From Piscirickettsiaceae bacterium (lineage in GTDB: Bacteria > Pseudomonadota > Gammaproteobacteria > Nitrosococcales > Methylophagaceae): a DNA stretch of 64,000 nt. The stretch lies in contig JABSQN010000001.1 in assembly GCA_013215825.1 (NCBI GenBank), positions 1 through 64,000 on the forward strand. Reading direction: 5' to 3'. The position numbers were made by a program, and so were the translations under genes. Of the stretch, positions 1 to 8,893 are shown piece by piece (within the stretch, counting starts at the first letter, position 1; every line of letters begins with the position of its first letter). Below the pieces are notes generated by a model that saw only the letters and a list, made by a program, of their open reading frames with translations, searched no databases and was not told where the DNA came from.

Positions 1-608
1 GTATCCATATCAATTTGGCCATCTTTAATGAAAGTACCGACGTTTTTATCATCACCAAAAATAGTATTTTGCGTATTAATATAGGCGTAACTAATTTTTG
101 TGTTTTCAAACGAGGTATTTACAAGACTAAAGGCATCAAAGGATTGAAGGTTTTGGCGCCATAAGACATTACCTATAAAGCGATGAAAGGGTGCTTTACG
201 ATAGGTTAAATCTTGGCGACCTAGTTTAAATTCCGTGTCAAAGCCATTGTATTGTAAATAGGCTTGGTTTATTTCTGTATTTTCCGGATCGGCAATAACA
301 GCATATTCCGTCTTCCCATGAATAGTATCGTTATAATCATCTTGACCTAAGTCAGAAATATCTTCGACTTCTGCAAATAACTTAAAGCCATGGAAAGCCC
401 CTGTTTTATAGCCAAGCGTAGTACGGAGAGTAAAGGCATCGGCATCTTTTTTGCCATCTTGATCAACAGATTCATAACGTGCTCGTGCTGAGAAACTGAC
501 ATCCCCACCACTTAATGCTTCAAAGAAAGCATCTTCAGCATGAACAGCTGTTATTGGTGCCGTCATTAATGCGCCAATGGTGGCGGCGAGCCAGGTTAGT
601 TTTTTCAT
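1..608 (-). CDS. Alginate-export-family outer membrane porin (partial, C-terminus off the window)
   Basis: The N-terminal 202 codons of an outer-membrane beta-barrel protein. The start is the ATG at 608, preceded by an AAGGAA ribosome site. A signal peptide (MKKLTWLAATIGALM...AVHA) ends near residue 24. The mature part has alternating beta-strand character and the segment LGRQDLTYRKAPFHRFIGNV followed by WRQNLQSFDAF, which resembles the LGRQ...RF.GNV.WRQ...FDA signature of alginate-export-type porins (seen motif, family knowledge). It starts only 26 bp after the narI stop on the same strand, so it may be the last gene of the nar operon and could pass nitrate or another anion (inference). The substrate cannot be read from the sequence, and the rest of the barrel lies outside the window. 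Confidence 0.8.
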   Translation of the reverse strand, partial: MKKLTWLAATIGALMTAPITAVHAEDAFFEALSGGDVSFSARARYESVDQDGKKDADAFTLRTTLGYKTGAFHGFKLFAEVEDISDLGQDDYNDTIHGKTEYAVIADPENTEINQAYLQYNGFDTEFKLGRQDLTYRKAPFHRFIGNVLWRQNLQSFDAFSLVNTSFENTKISYAYINTQNTIFGDDKNVGTFIKDGQIDMD

Positions 609-634
609 GTTTTTAATTCCTTACAAATATAAAA

Positions 635-1324
635 TTAGAGTTTTCGTTTAGTACGTACGATTTGGTATGGGCGCCATGCATAACTAAACGGTGCGCTCCA
701 TACATGCACTAGACGAGTAAAGGGAAATAATAAAAATACGGTCATACCAAAAAATAGATGGGTTTTAAATATAGTATCGACATTAGCAAGCAATGCTGGC
801 TCAGGTCTTAAATAAGCAATACTTTGTGCCCACTCTGCTAATGCAATCATCACGCTAGGATCGTTATGGCTTGCATGGCCAAGAGAGACAGGTATGGTAG
901 ATAATCCTAATAATAAGGTTACTATTATCCAGCTAAGGATAAATTTATCTGATCCTCGGCTTGTTGCAGATATACGAGGATTAAAGAAACGTCTAATCCA
1001 AAGAACAACTGCACCAATTAAGCACATGCCTCCAAAAATGGTGCCTGCCCAGATAGCAATCATTTGATGTGCCATATCGGATACGCCTAATCCTGTAAAG
1101 ACAGCATGGGGAGTCAATAGACCCACAAAATGCCCACCAAATACGGCAAGAATACCAATGTGGAATAAGTTGCTACCTAAGCGTAGTCCTTTTTTTGATA
1201 ATAATTGGCTTGAGTCGCTTTTCCAAGTGTATTGCTCTCGATCAAAGCGTAACCAACTACCAATAAAAAACAAACTTAATGCGATATATGGATAGACGCC
1301 GAAAAGAAAATTTTCTAATCTCAT
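635..1324 (-). CDS. narI: Respiratory nitrate reductase gamma subunit NarI (cytochrome b)
   Basis: Membrane cytochrome b of 229 aa that takes electrons from quinol and passes them to NarH. Five hydrophobic segments are visible. The four haem-ligand histidines occur as two pairs: H55 and H65 in SNLFHIGILAVFGGHF, and H189 and H207 in KTHLFFG...RLVHVWS. They match the E. coli ligands H56, H66, H187 and H205 in position and context. Length equals the usual 225-230 aa. It lies 11 bp after narJ, at the end of the narGHJI order, and is followed by a porin gene on the same strand. Confidence 0.97.
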   Translation of the reverse strand: MRLENFLFGVYPYIALSLFFIGSWLRFDREQYTWKSDSSQLLSKKGLRLGSNLFHIGILAVFGGHFVGLLTPHAVFTGLGVSDMAHQMIAIWAGTIFGGMCLIGAVVLWIRRFFNPRISATSRGSDKFILSWIIVTLLLGLSTIPVSLGHASHNDPSVMIALAEWAQSIAYLRPEPALLANVDTIFKTHLFFGMTVFLLFPFTRLVHVWSAPFSYAWRPYQIVRTKRKL

Positions 1325-1335
1325 TTTATTGCTCC

Positions 1336-1863
1336 TTATGACGCTTCAATGCGGGTCAAACTAGCACGACCGTCAATAATGGAAATCAAATCCGCATAGG
1401 GACTTGCCGCTTTTTTCAAATTATCCATTAATACGCCAAAGACCTTCTTAGCATCGGCTAAAAACACGGTCGATTCATTGCCATCCAGATAGGCGGCAAA
1501 TTCTAAAATTAATGGTAAATAATCAGGTAGCTCCTTGGCAGACTCTGAAACTTCAATGCCATAATCTTTATAGAGCTCACCTAGATCAATCAATGCTGGG
1601 CCACGGTTTTTATCATCACCAAATAAATGATGAGTCAGATGAAGGCTATGTTCAGGAACCATGTCAAAGGTGGAGACATAGTTTGCTTGCAATTCAATTA
1701 ATGAATTGCTTTCCATTTTCTTAAGGTAGCCTTGTAAAAGTGACCGTTCTTGTTTGTTAATATCAGAGGTGTCATTGACCCAATCTTTGATTTCTTCTAA
1801 GTTATCAAGCAATTCTTGCTCTGGATATTGTAATAAAACGGATAATATTTTATAAATTTTCAT
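1336..1863 (-). CDS. narJ: Nitrate reductase assembly chaperone NarJ (molybdenum cofactor assembly)
   Basis: TorD/NarJ-family cytoplasmic chaperone that holds apo-NarG during Mo-cofactor and FS0 cluster insertion. The protein starts MKIYKILSVLLQYPEQELL, typical of NarJ, and keeps the helical core with EHSLHLTHHLFGDD. At 175 aa it is shorter than the roughly 230-aa enterobacterial NarJ: the extra C-terminal tail is absent. The ATG at 1863 has a strong AGGAGA site. It sits 9 bp after narH and 11 bp before narI, so it is clearly in the operon. Function is assigned from homology-like motifs and position. Confidence 0.93.
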   Translation of the reverse strand: MKIYKILSVLLQYPEQELLDNLEEIKDWVNDTSDINKQERSLLQGYLKKMESNSLIELQANYVSTFDMVPEHSLHLTHHLFGDDKNRGPALIDLGELYKDYGIEVSESAKELPDYLPLILEFAAYLDGNESTVFLADAKKVFGVLMDNLKKAASPYADLISIIDGRASLTRIEAS

Positions 1864-1872
1864 TATCTTCTC

Positions 1873-3420
1873 CTAAATGTCGTCGCCAGAAGGGGCTAGG
1901 TCTTTCGGCTCTTTAGTTGTCTTGCGACGGCGAGGGAATAAGGTGATTTTTGATACACCTGAAGAACTATCATTGCCAAAACTAAAGCCATTTTGACCTT
2001 GGTTTGCATAGACATCATCCAGCACCATCTCTTCATGACCGGTTGGAATAACAAAGCGGTCTTCATAATTGGCAATGGCAAGGTAGCGATACATATCCTT
2101 CGCTTGATCTTCGCTTAAACCTGCCGCATCCAATGCGGTGGTATCAATAACACCATCAACATGAATGCTACGCATATAAGAACGCATCGCTATTAATTTG
2201 TTTAATGCCGATGAAACGGGGGCTTCTTCACCCGCCGTTAATAAGTTTGCCAAATATTGAACTGGTAAACGCATTGCTTCAGCAAGAGGAATAGCACCAT
2301 CAGGCCCTGTTGGTAGGCGCCCTTGATCAATTTTAGATTGAACGGGTGATAGCGGTGGCACATACCAAACCATGGGTAATGTTCTATATTCTGGATGCAT
2401 TGGGAAAGCAATTTTCCAATCCATAGCCATTTTCCAGATAGGTGAGTTTTGTGCTGCTTTCAACATATCATCATTAATGCCATCTCGACGCGCTGCCGCA
2501 ATGACTTCTGGATCATTGGGATCAAGGAAGATACTGCATTGTGCTTCATACAGATCTTGCGTGTCATCCATGCTGGCAACTTCTTCGATACGGTCAGCAT
2601 CGTAAAGCATAATACCGTTATAACGAATACGACCTACACAGGATTCAGAACATACGGTTGGCATGCCTGATTCAACACGTGGGTAACAACCGGTACATTT
2701 TTCAGCTTTACCCGATTCCCAGTTATAGAAGACCTTTTTGTATGGGCAGGCTGAAATACACATGCGCCAGCCGCGGCACTTATCTTGGTCAACTAGAACA
2801 ATACCGTCTTCTTCACGTTTATAAATTGAACCAGATGGACATGAAGCAATACAGGATGCATTCAAACAATGGTTACAGATACGCGGTAGATACATATGGA
2901 AAGTATTTTCAAACTCACCATACATTTCCTTTTGAGCGATATCCATATTTTTATCTTTTGAACGATGTTTGAACTCACCGGCTAAATCGTCTTCCCAGTT
3001 AGGACCCCAAGTGATTTTGTCCATCACTTCACCGGTGATCTGAGAGATCGGACGAGCGGTTGGTGTTGCTTCTAATAACGGTGCGTTTTGTAAATGTGCA
3101 TAGTTAAAAGTAAATGGTTCGTAATAATCATCAATTTCAGGCATATCAGGATTAGCGAAGATATTCAGTAATCGTTTGATTTTACTACCTGATTTTAGCT
3201 GTAACTTACCATTTTTAAGTTCCCAGCCACCATTCCATTTTTCTTGGTCTTCCCAGTTTTTAGGGAAACCAACACCAGGTTTGGATTCAACATTATTAAA
3301 CCAAGCGTATTCCATACCTTCACGGTTAGTCCAAACATTTTTACACGTTACAGAACAGGTATGACAACCAATACATTTGTCTAAATTAAAGACAAGGGCA
3401 AATTGAGCACGTACTTTCAT
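1873..3420 (-). CDS. narH: Respiratory nitrate reductase beta subunit NarH (iron-sulfur)
   Basis: Electron-transfer subunit of 515 aa, with four Fe-S clusters between NarI and NarG. The first cluster motif is CIGCHTCSVTC with cysteines at 16, 19, 22 and 26, the same numbering as E. coli NarH. Further clusters are CNHCLNASCIASCP and CTGCYPRVESGMPTVCSESC. One site has tryptophan in place of a cysteine (KCRGWRMCISACP), the known mark of the [3Fe-4S] cluster in this family. ATG at 3420 with AGGAGA upstream; 9 bp gap to narG. No defect seen. Confidence 0.98.
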   Translation of the reverse strand: MKVRAQFALVFNLDKCIGCHTCSVTCKNVWTNREGMEYAWFNNVESKPGVGFPKNWEDQEKWNGGWELKNGKLQLKSGSKIKRLLNIFANPDMPEIDDYYEPFTFNYAHLQNAPLLEATPTARPISQITGEVMDKITWGPNWEDDLAGEFKHRSKDKNMDIAQKEMYGEFENTFHMYLPRICNHCLNASCIASCPSGSIYKREEDGIVLVDQDKCRGWRMCISACPYKKVFYNWESGKAEKCTGCYPRVESGMPTVCSESCVGRIRYNGIMLYDADRIEEVASMDDTQDLYEAQCSIFLDPNDPEVIAAARRDGINDDMLKAAQNSPIWKMAMDWKIAFPMHPEYRTLPMVWYVPPLSPVQSKIDQGRLPTGPDGAIPLAEAMRLPVQYLANLLTAGEEAPVSSALNKLIAMRSYMRSIHVDGVIDTTALDAAGLSEDQAKDMYRYLAIANYEDRFVIPTGHEEMVLDDVYANQGQNGFSFGNDSSSGVSKITLFPRRRKTTKEPKDLAPSGDDI

Positions 3421-3429
3421 AATCTTCTC

Positions 3430-6400
3430 CTATTTTTTGCCAATGCCAACGGGGTTTAATTGCGCTTCACGTTCATCAGTGAGCGGCCGTTCTAACCAGT
3501 CAATATCTTGGTCTTCGAGTTTATGTATTACGACCATTTCATCACGTTGGCTACCGACGGTGCCATAGTAATTAAAGGCATACGATAATTGGGCATAACC
3601 ACCAATCATATTGGTTGGTTTCATCGCAATACGAGTTACTGAGTTTAAAATACCACCACGTTTACCGGTTGACGGTGAACCTGGGACATTCACATTTTTC
3701 TCTTGAGCGTGATACATCATTGCCATCCCGCTTGGGATCCGCTGCGAAATAACCGCCCGAGTAATGGTTGCACCATTGGCATTGATAATTTCAATCCAAT
3801 CGTTATCAACCAAGCCAATGACTTTGGCATCCACTTCAGAGATCCATGTGTATGGACCACCACGGAATAACTGCAACATACGCAAGTTATCTTGATAGGT
3901 TGAATGAATACCCCATTTTGAATGCGGTGTTATCCAGCTTAAAGTTAGATGCGGTTTTTTACGCACGCTATCGGGTAATGTTTCATGCGCTTTGGTATCA
4001 ATTGGCGGACGATAAGTACAAGACCCTTCACCAAAGTCCAACATCCATTCATGATCTTGATAGAAGTGAGCACGCCCCGTTAGTGTTCTAAACGGAATAT
4101 GTTCATGCACATTGGTATAACCGGCTGTGTATGACACATGCTCTGATTCAATACCAGACCAAGTAGGTGCTGTAATGATCTTACGTGGTTGAGCTTGAAT
4201 ATCACGGAAGGTAATTTTTTCTTCATGACGACCAGCATAAAGATGACTGTGGTCGATACCTGTTTTCACTGATAATGCAGTCCATGATTTATGCGCTACT
4301 TCACCATTGGTTTCGGGTGCCATTCGCAATACGGAATCACACACATAAATATCTTCTTCTAGTGATGGCATACCAAATGAAACACCCGGTACTTTCACCG
4401 TGTAGTTAATTTTTTTAAGTTCTTCGTATTCTTGATCCGTGTTCCAATCAATACCTTTAATATTGTTACCAAGCTTGGTCATTAATGGGCCAAGCGCAAT
4501 ATATTTGTTATAGACACTACCAAAATCACGTTCAACGATTTTAATGATTGGCATTGTTTTGCCTGGAATAGGTTCACATTCACCTTTTTTCCAGTCTTTA
4601 ACTTCACCAAATGGTTGTGCCAATTCACCAGGGGTATCATGTTGCATCGGTAATGCGACTACATCTTTTCTTATACCTAGATGTTCGCCACCTAATTCAC
4701 TGAATTTCTTAGCCAATGCTTGGAAAATCTGCCAATCTGATTTAGATTCCCAACCCGGTGATACTGCTTCTGATAATGGGTGAACAAAGGGATGCATATC
4801 CGTAGTATTTAAATCATTTTTCTCATACCAGGTTGCTGTTGGCAACACGATATCTGAATAAGCGCCTGTCGAGTTCAGGCGGAAGTTAATATCAACCATC
4901 AAATCTAACTTAGCAATCGGTGCTTCTTCATGCCATTTAACTTCTTTAGAGCCTTTGCCAGCCCCACCTTCTTGCAGAACACCATTTTGTGCACCAAGCA
5001 GATGTTTAAGGAAATACTCATGCCCTTTAGCTGAAGTACCAATTAAGTTAGCACGCCAAACAAATAGATTTCGAGGCCAGTTCTCAGGTGCATCGACATC
5101 GGCAAAAGCGACATCTAACTCGCCAGACTTCAATTTATCGGCAATAAATCCGCCAATGCTTGCTTCGTCATCCTTACCAGCGGCTTTGGCTTCTTTTGCA
5201 AGTTCTATTGGGTTTTTATTCCAATGCGGAGCAGAAGGTAACCAACCTAAACGTGTTGCAACGATATTGTAATCGGCAATGGTATAGCCTTTATATTTAG
5301 CTTTTGCTGCAGGATGATGCAATTCATCTGGATTAATGGTGTCATAACGCCATTGATCGGTATGGAAATACCAATATGATGTTGAATTTTGATGACGAGG
5401 TGGACGCTGCCAATCTAATGCAAAGGCAATGGGTGCCCAACCTGCTTGTGGACGTAATTTTTCTTGTCCGACATAATGCGCCCAACCACCACCGGATTGA
5501 CCGACACAACCACACATATGAAGCAAGTTCATAATTGAACGATAGCTTAAATCATTGTGATACCAATGATTAATCGCCGCGCCCATAATAATCATAGATT
5601 TACCGGTTGTTTTAGCTGCATTATCAGCAAATTCACGACCAGTACGTTCAATATCAGCCGCTTTAACGCCCGTTACTTTTTCTGCCCAAGCAGGTGTATA
5701 AGCGATATTGGCATCAGAATAAGATTTAGCAACATTGTCACCACCAAGGCCACGATCTAGGCTGTAGTTAGACAATTGCAAATCAAATACGCTAGTGACA
5801 AAGACTTCGTCACCATTGGCTAGCGTTAGTTTTCTAACTGGCATATTACGCCATAACAATCCTGGTTCATCGGGTGTGAAGTGAGGAAAACCAACAGAAA
5901 CCACTTCATCATGATTGCCAAGACAAGATAACTCTTCAACAATATCGTTATCGTTAGCCTTAGGAAGTAGGTTCCATTTACCATCTTCACCCCAGCGGAA
6001 ACCAATTGAGCCATTTGGAGCAACAAAGTTTTTGCTTGTTTCATCAAAGACGATGGTTTTCCATTCTGGATTATTGTCTTCACCTAAATTTTCAGCAAAA
6101 TCTGAGGCTCTTAAACAACGATCAGAGACATAACCATCTTCATATTTTCGTAAGATAACTTGAATCGGTAGATCCGTATTTTGACGGGCATAACTAATAA
6201 AATAAGGTATTTGATTGTCGATGTAGAATTCTTTCAAAGCCACATGACCCATTGCCATAAAGGCGGCTGCATCAGTACCTTGTTTAACTGGCATCCAGAG
6301 ATCAGCAAACTTTACATATTCGGCATAATCAGGCGCCATTGACACAACTTTTGTTCCTTTATAACGTGATTCCGTCATAAAGTGAGCATCAGGTGTTCGA

Positions 6401-7179
6401 GTCATTGGCAAGTTAGCACCCGTGATGATCAAATAGGTTGAGTTATACCAATCTGCTGATTCTGGTACATCTGTTTGTTCGCCCCATGTTTGAGGGCTTG
6501 CCGCAGGTAAATCACAATACCAATCATAAAAAGAGCCGACAGCTGCACCGATAAGAGAGAGATATCGAGAGCCGGCGGCATACGAAATCATCGACATAGC
6601 AGGGATAGGCGAGAAACCATAAATACGATCCGGCCCCCATTTGTCGATGGTATAAACATTAGCGGCTACGGTGATTTCAGTTACTTCATCCCATGTTGCA
6701 CGAACAAAGCCACCTAGGCCACGTACCGAGGTATATTTTTTACGTTTTTCTTCGTCAGCTTGAATAGCGGCCCAAGCATCGACAGGTTTTTTACCTGTTT
6801 TACGTTCAGCACGGTACAACTCAAGTAAACGACCACGAATAAGTGGATATTTAATACGATGTGGACTGTATAGATACCAAGAGAAGCTGGCACCACGTTG
6901 GCAGCCTCGAGGTTCATGATTTGGCATGTCTTCACGGGTACGTGGATAATCTGTTTGCTGCATTTCAAAGGCAACCAAGCCGCCTTTAACAAAGATCTTC
7001 CAAGAACAACCACCGGTACAGTTCACCCCATGGGTGGAACGTACGATTTTATCGTGTCTCCAGCGATTACGATAACCTTCTTCCCATTGACGGTCTTCAT
7101 TGGTCACAATGCCATGTTCGTCTGAGAAGGTGTCTTTAACCTTATTGAAAAAATTTAGTCTATCTAAAAAATGACTCAT
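3430..7179 (-). CDS. narG: Respiratory nitrate reductase alpha subunit NarG (Mo-bisMGD catalytic)
   Basis: Catalytic subunit of the membrane-bound, cytoplasm-facing nitrate reductase (nitrate to nitrite with quinol electrons), 1249 aa as expected. The FS0 cluster ligands are H50, C54, C58 and C93 (STHGVNCTGGC...RGCQRG), identical in numbering to E. coli NarG. The molybdenum ligand aspartate is D223 in YDWYCDLPAASPQTWGEQTD. The C-terminal MoCo-binding domain ends with the usual KRGGILNSVTR and NYYGTVGSQRDE stretches. No twin-arginine leader is present, consistent with cytoplasmic orientation. It lies 77 bp downstream of narK2 and leads narGHJI. Confidence 0.98.
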   Translation of the reverse strand: MSHFLDRLNFFNKVKDTFSDEHGIVTNEDRQWEEGYRNRWRHDKIVRSTHGVNCTGGCSWKIFVKGGLVAFEMQQTDYPRTREDMPNHEPRGCQRGASFSWYLYSPHRIKYPLIRGRLLELYRAERKTGKKPVDAWAAIQADEEKRKKYTSVRGLGGFVRATWDEVTEITVAANVYTIDKWGPDRIYGFSPIPAMSMISYAAGSRYLSLIGAAVGSFYDWYCDLPAASPQTWGEQTDVPESADWYNSTYLIITGANLPMTRTPDAHFMTESRYKGTKVVSMAPDYAEYVKFADLWMPVKQGTDAAAFMAMGHVALKEFYIDNQIPYFISYARQNTDLPIQVILRKYEDGYVSDRCLRASDFAENLGEDNNPEWKTIVFDETSKNFVAPNGSIGFRWGEDGKWNLLPKANDNDIVEELSCLGNHDEVVSVGFPHFTPDEPGLLWRNMPVRKLTLANGDEVFVTSVFDLQLSNYSLDRGLGGDNVAKSYSDANIAYTPAWAEKVTGVKAADIERTGREFADNAAKTTGKSMIIMGAAINHWYHNDLSYRSIMNLLHMCGCVGQSGGGWAHYVGQEKLRPQAGWAPIAFALDWQRPPRHQNSTSYWYFHTDQWRYDTINPDELHHPAAKAKYKGYTIADYNIVATRLGWLPSAPHWNKNPIELAKEAKAAGKDDEASIGGFIADKLKSGELDVAFADVDAPENWPRNLFVWRANLIGTSAKGHEYFLKHLLGAQNGVLQEGGAGKGSKEVKWHEEAPIAKLDLMVDINFRLNSTGAYSDIVLPTATWYEKNDLNTTDMHPFVHPLSEAVSPGWESKSDWQIFQALAKKFSELGGEHLGIRKDVVALPMQHDTPGELAQPFGEVKDWKKGECEPIPGKTMPIIKIVERDFGSVYNKYIALGPLMTKLGNNIKGIDWNTDQEYEELKKINYTVKVPGVSFGMPSLEEDIYVCDSVLRMAPETNGEVAHKSWTALSVKTGIDHSHLYAGRHEEKITFRDIQAQPRKIITAPTWSGIESEHVSYTAGYTNVHEHIPFRTLTGRAHFYQDHEWMLDFGEGSCTYRPPIDTKAHETLPDSVRKKPHLTLSWITPHSKWGIHSTYQDNLRMLQLFRGGPYTWISEVDAKVIGLVDNDWIEIINANGATITRAVISQRIPSGMAMMYHAQEKNVNVPGSPSTGKRGGILNSVTRIAMKPTNMIGGYAQLSYAFNYYGTVGSQRDEMVVIHKLEDQDIDWLERPLTDEREAQLNPVGIGKK

Positions 7180-7256
7180 CTATCTCTCCGATTTACGTTT
7201 ACTTCTTACTGGTTAAAATTAAGGTCGCCAGAATATCTAACGACCTTATATTCAGT

Positions 7257-8876
7257 TTAAGGGTTATAAAATTCGACATTTTTACGCAAGTAGAACCACC
7301 AATTTATGACCATACATACGATATAGAAAATGGCAAAACCATATAATGCATTTTCAGGTGTTGTTGCTTTAATTTGTTCACCGAACACTTTAGGGATAAT
7401 GAATGCACCATAAGCCGCTACTGCTGAAGTCCAACCTAATACTGGGCCAGCCTGTTCTTTATTAAACACTTGAGAAATAGTACGGAATGTTGAGCCGTTA
7501 CCAATGCCCGTCATTGCAAACAAAAGCACAAACAAAATTAAGAAAGGCCAGAAAAACTCTTCAGGAGTTGCTGATGCATAAGCTTGCTTCATAAAGTAAG
7601 CGACACCCAAGGCTGAAATAACCATGACGGCGGAAATATATTGGGTAACTTTTGCTCCGCCCATTTTATCGGCAAGCATGCCGCCCAATGGACGAATCAA
7701 TGCGCCTACAAAGGCACCCATCCATGCATAGGTTAGAGCAGAAGGACCATTTGGATTAACAACGTCATGTGTCATTACGCCATTGACTAATAGATGTTGA
7801 TAACCAAATACGACTTTAATTGATAAGGCTAATGTTGCCGCGTAACCAATAAATGAACCAAAAGTCATTACATAAATAACGGTCATTGCCCATGTGTGTT
7901 TATTATTGAAGATTTTATATTGACGGTTTAAACCTTCTTTATAATCATCACCTAAAGGTAGCATTTTCAATAAAAATACGGTGAGAGCGATAATAATAGG
8001 CAATGTGACCCATTTGCTCAGCATGATCCCTGAACCGCTTACCGCTTCTGGCAACATCAACCACAAACCAAAGGTCGCTGTTGAAAGCCCTAAAACCAAC
8101 ATAACAATGATTTTTACGAACGCGCTCATCGTTGAGCCTATACGAGGTGATACATGCTCAGCCGTAATATTGTTCATACCCATCCATGTTGCAATGGAAA
8201 GTGGAATCAAGACAATTAACCAGATGTAACCGGCATTTTGAATATAGGTTTCTGTGCCCGCTGGAATTTTACCAATCAAAGTGCCAGAGGAAATTTCTAA
8301 CGCCATTGAACCGCCGGTAAAACCGACGGCGAGTGTCATTGCCAAAGGAATTAGAATTTGCATGGTGGTCACACCAAAGTTACCTAAACCCGCGTTCATG
8401 CCCAATGAATAACCTTGTACTTTCTTAGGATAGAAGAACGAGATATTTGACATTGAAGAGGCAAAGTTACCGCCACCAAAACCTGATAATAAGGCTAGGA
8501 TTTGGAAATGCCAGAAAGGGGTATCAGGGCTAGATAATGCAATCCCTACACCGAGAGCCGGCAAAATCAACAATGTTGTTGTTAAGAAAATGGTATTTCT
8601 ACCACCTGCTAAGCGGATAAAAAAGGTTGATGGAATTCGTAGCGTTGCTCCCGACAGACCCGCAATAGCGGCTAACGTAAATAGTTGTGATTTTTCAAAG
8701 TCACCATAGCCAAGATTGAGCATTTGTACCGTAATAATGCCCCACATTAACCAGACGGCAAAACCACTTAATAGACTAGGTATAGAGATCCAAAGGTTTC
8801 TAGTGGCAATTTTCTTACCCTCAGATTCCCAGAACTGCTTATCCTCGACATCCCATTTTTTTAAATCATGTGACAT
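7257..8876 (-). CDS. narK2: NarK2-type nitrate/nitrite antiporter (MFS)
   Basis: Major-facilitator transporter of the nitrate-nitrite porter family, 539 aa, with about 12 membrane segments. The nitrate signatures are seen: GLGNFGVTTMQ in the N half and GIGNGSTFRTI in the C half, with the two substrate-contact arginines in TLRIPSTFF and GALIRPLGGMLADKMGG. In denitrifiers the second gene of a fused or tandem narK1K2 set is the nitrate/nitrite exchanger, active during nitrate respiration; placement directly before narG fits this. The loops are longer than in E. coli NarK (463 aa). Gap of 17 bp from narK1 implies co-transcription. Confidence 0.93.
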   Translation of the reverse strand: MSHDLKKWDVEDKQFWESEGKKIATRNLWISIPSLLSGFAVWLMWGIITVQMLNLGYGDFEKSQLFTLAAIAGLSGATLRIPSTFFIRLAGGRNTIFLTTTLLILPALGVGIALSSPDTPFWHFQILALLSGFGGGNFASSMSNISFFYPKKVQGYSLGMNAGLGNFGVTTMQILIPLAMTLAVGFTGGSMALEISSGTLIGKIPAGTETYIQNAGYIWLIVLIPLSIATWMGMNNITAEHVSPRIGSTMSAFVKIIVMLVLGLSTATFGLWLMLPEAVSGSGIMLSKWVTLPIIIALTVFLLKMLPLGDDYKEGLNRQYKIFNNKHTWAMTVIYVMTFGSFIGYAATLALSIKVVFGYQHLLVNGVMTHDVVNPNGPSALTYAWMGAFVGALIRPLGGMLADKMGGAKVTQYISAVMVISALGVAYFMKQAYASATPEEFFWPFLILFVLLFAMTGIGNGSTFRTISQVFNKEQAGPVLGWTSAVAAYGAFIIPKVFGEQIKATTPENALYGFAIFYIVCMVINWWFYLRKNVEFYNP

Positions 8877-8893
8877 AAAAATTCCCTCGTTGA

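Noticed and set aside
2372-2972. Overlapping plus-strand ORFs within narH
   Set aside because: Opposite-strand shadows of a clearly coding gene, low-complexity composition, no ribosome sites.
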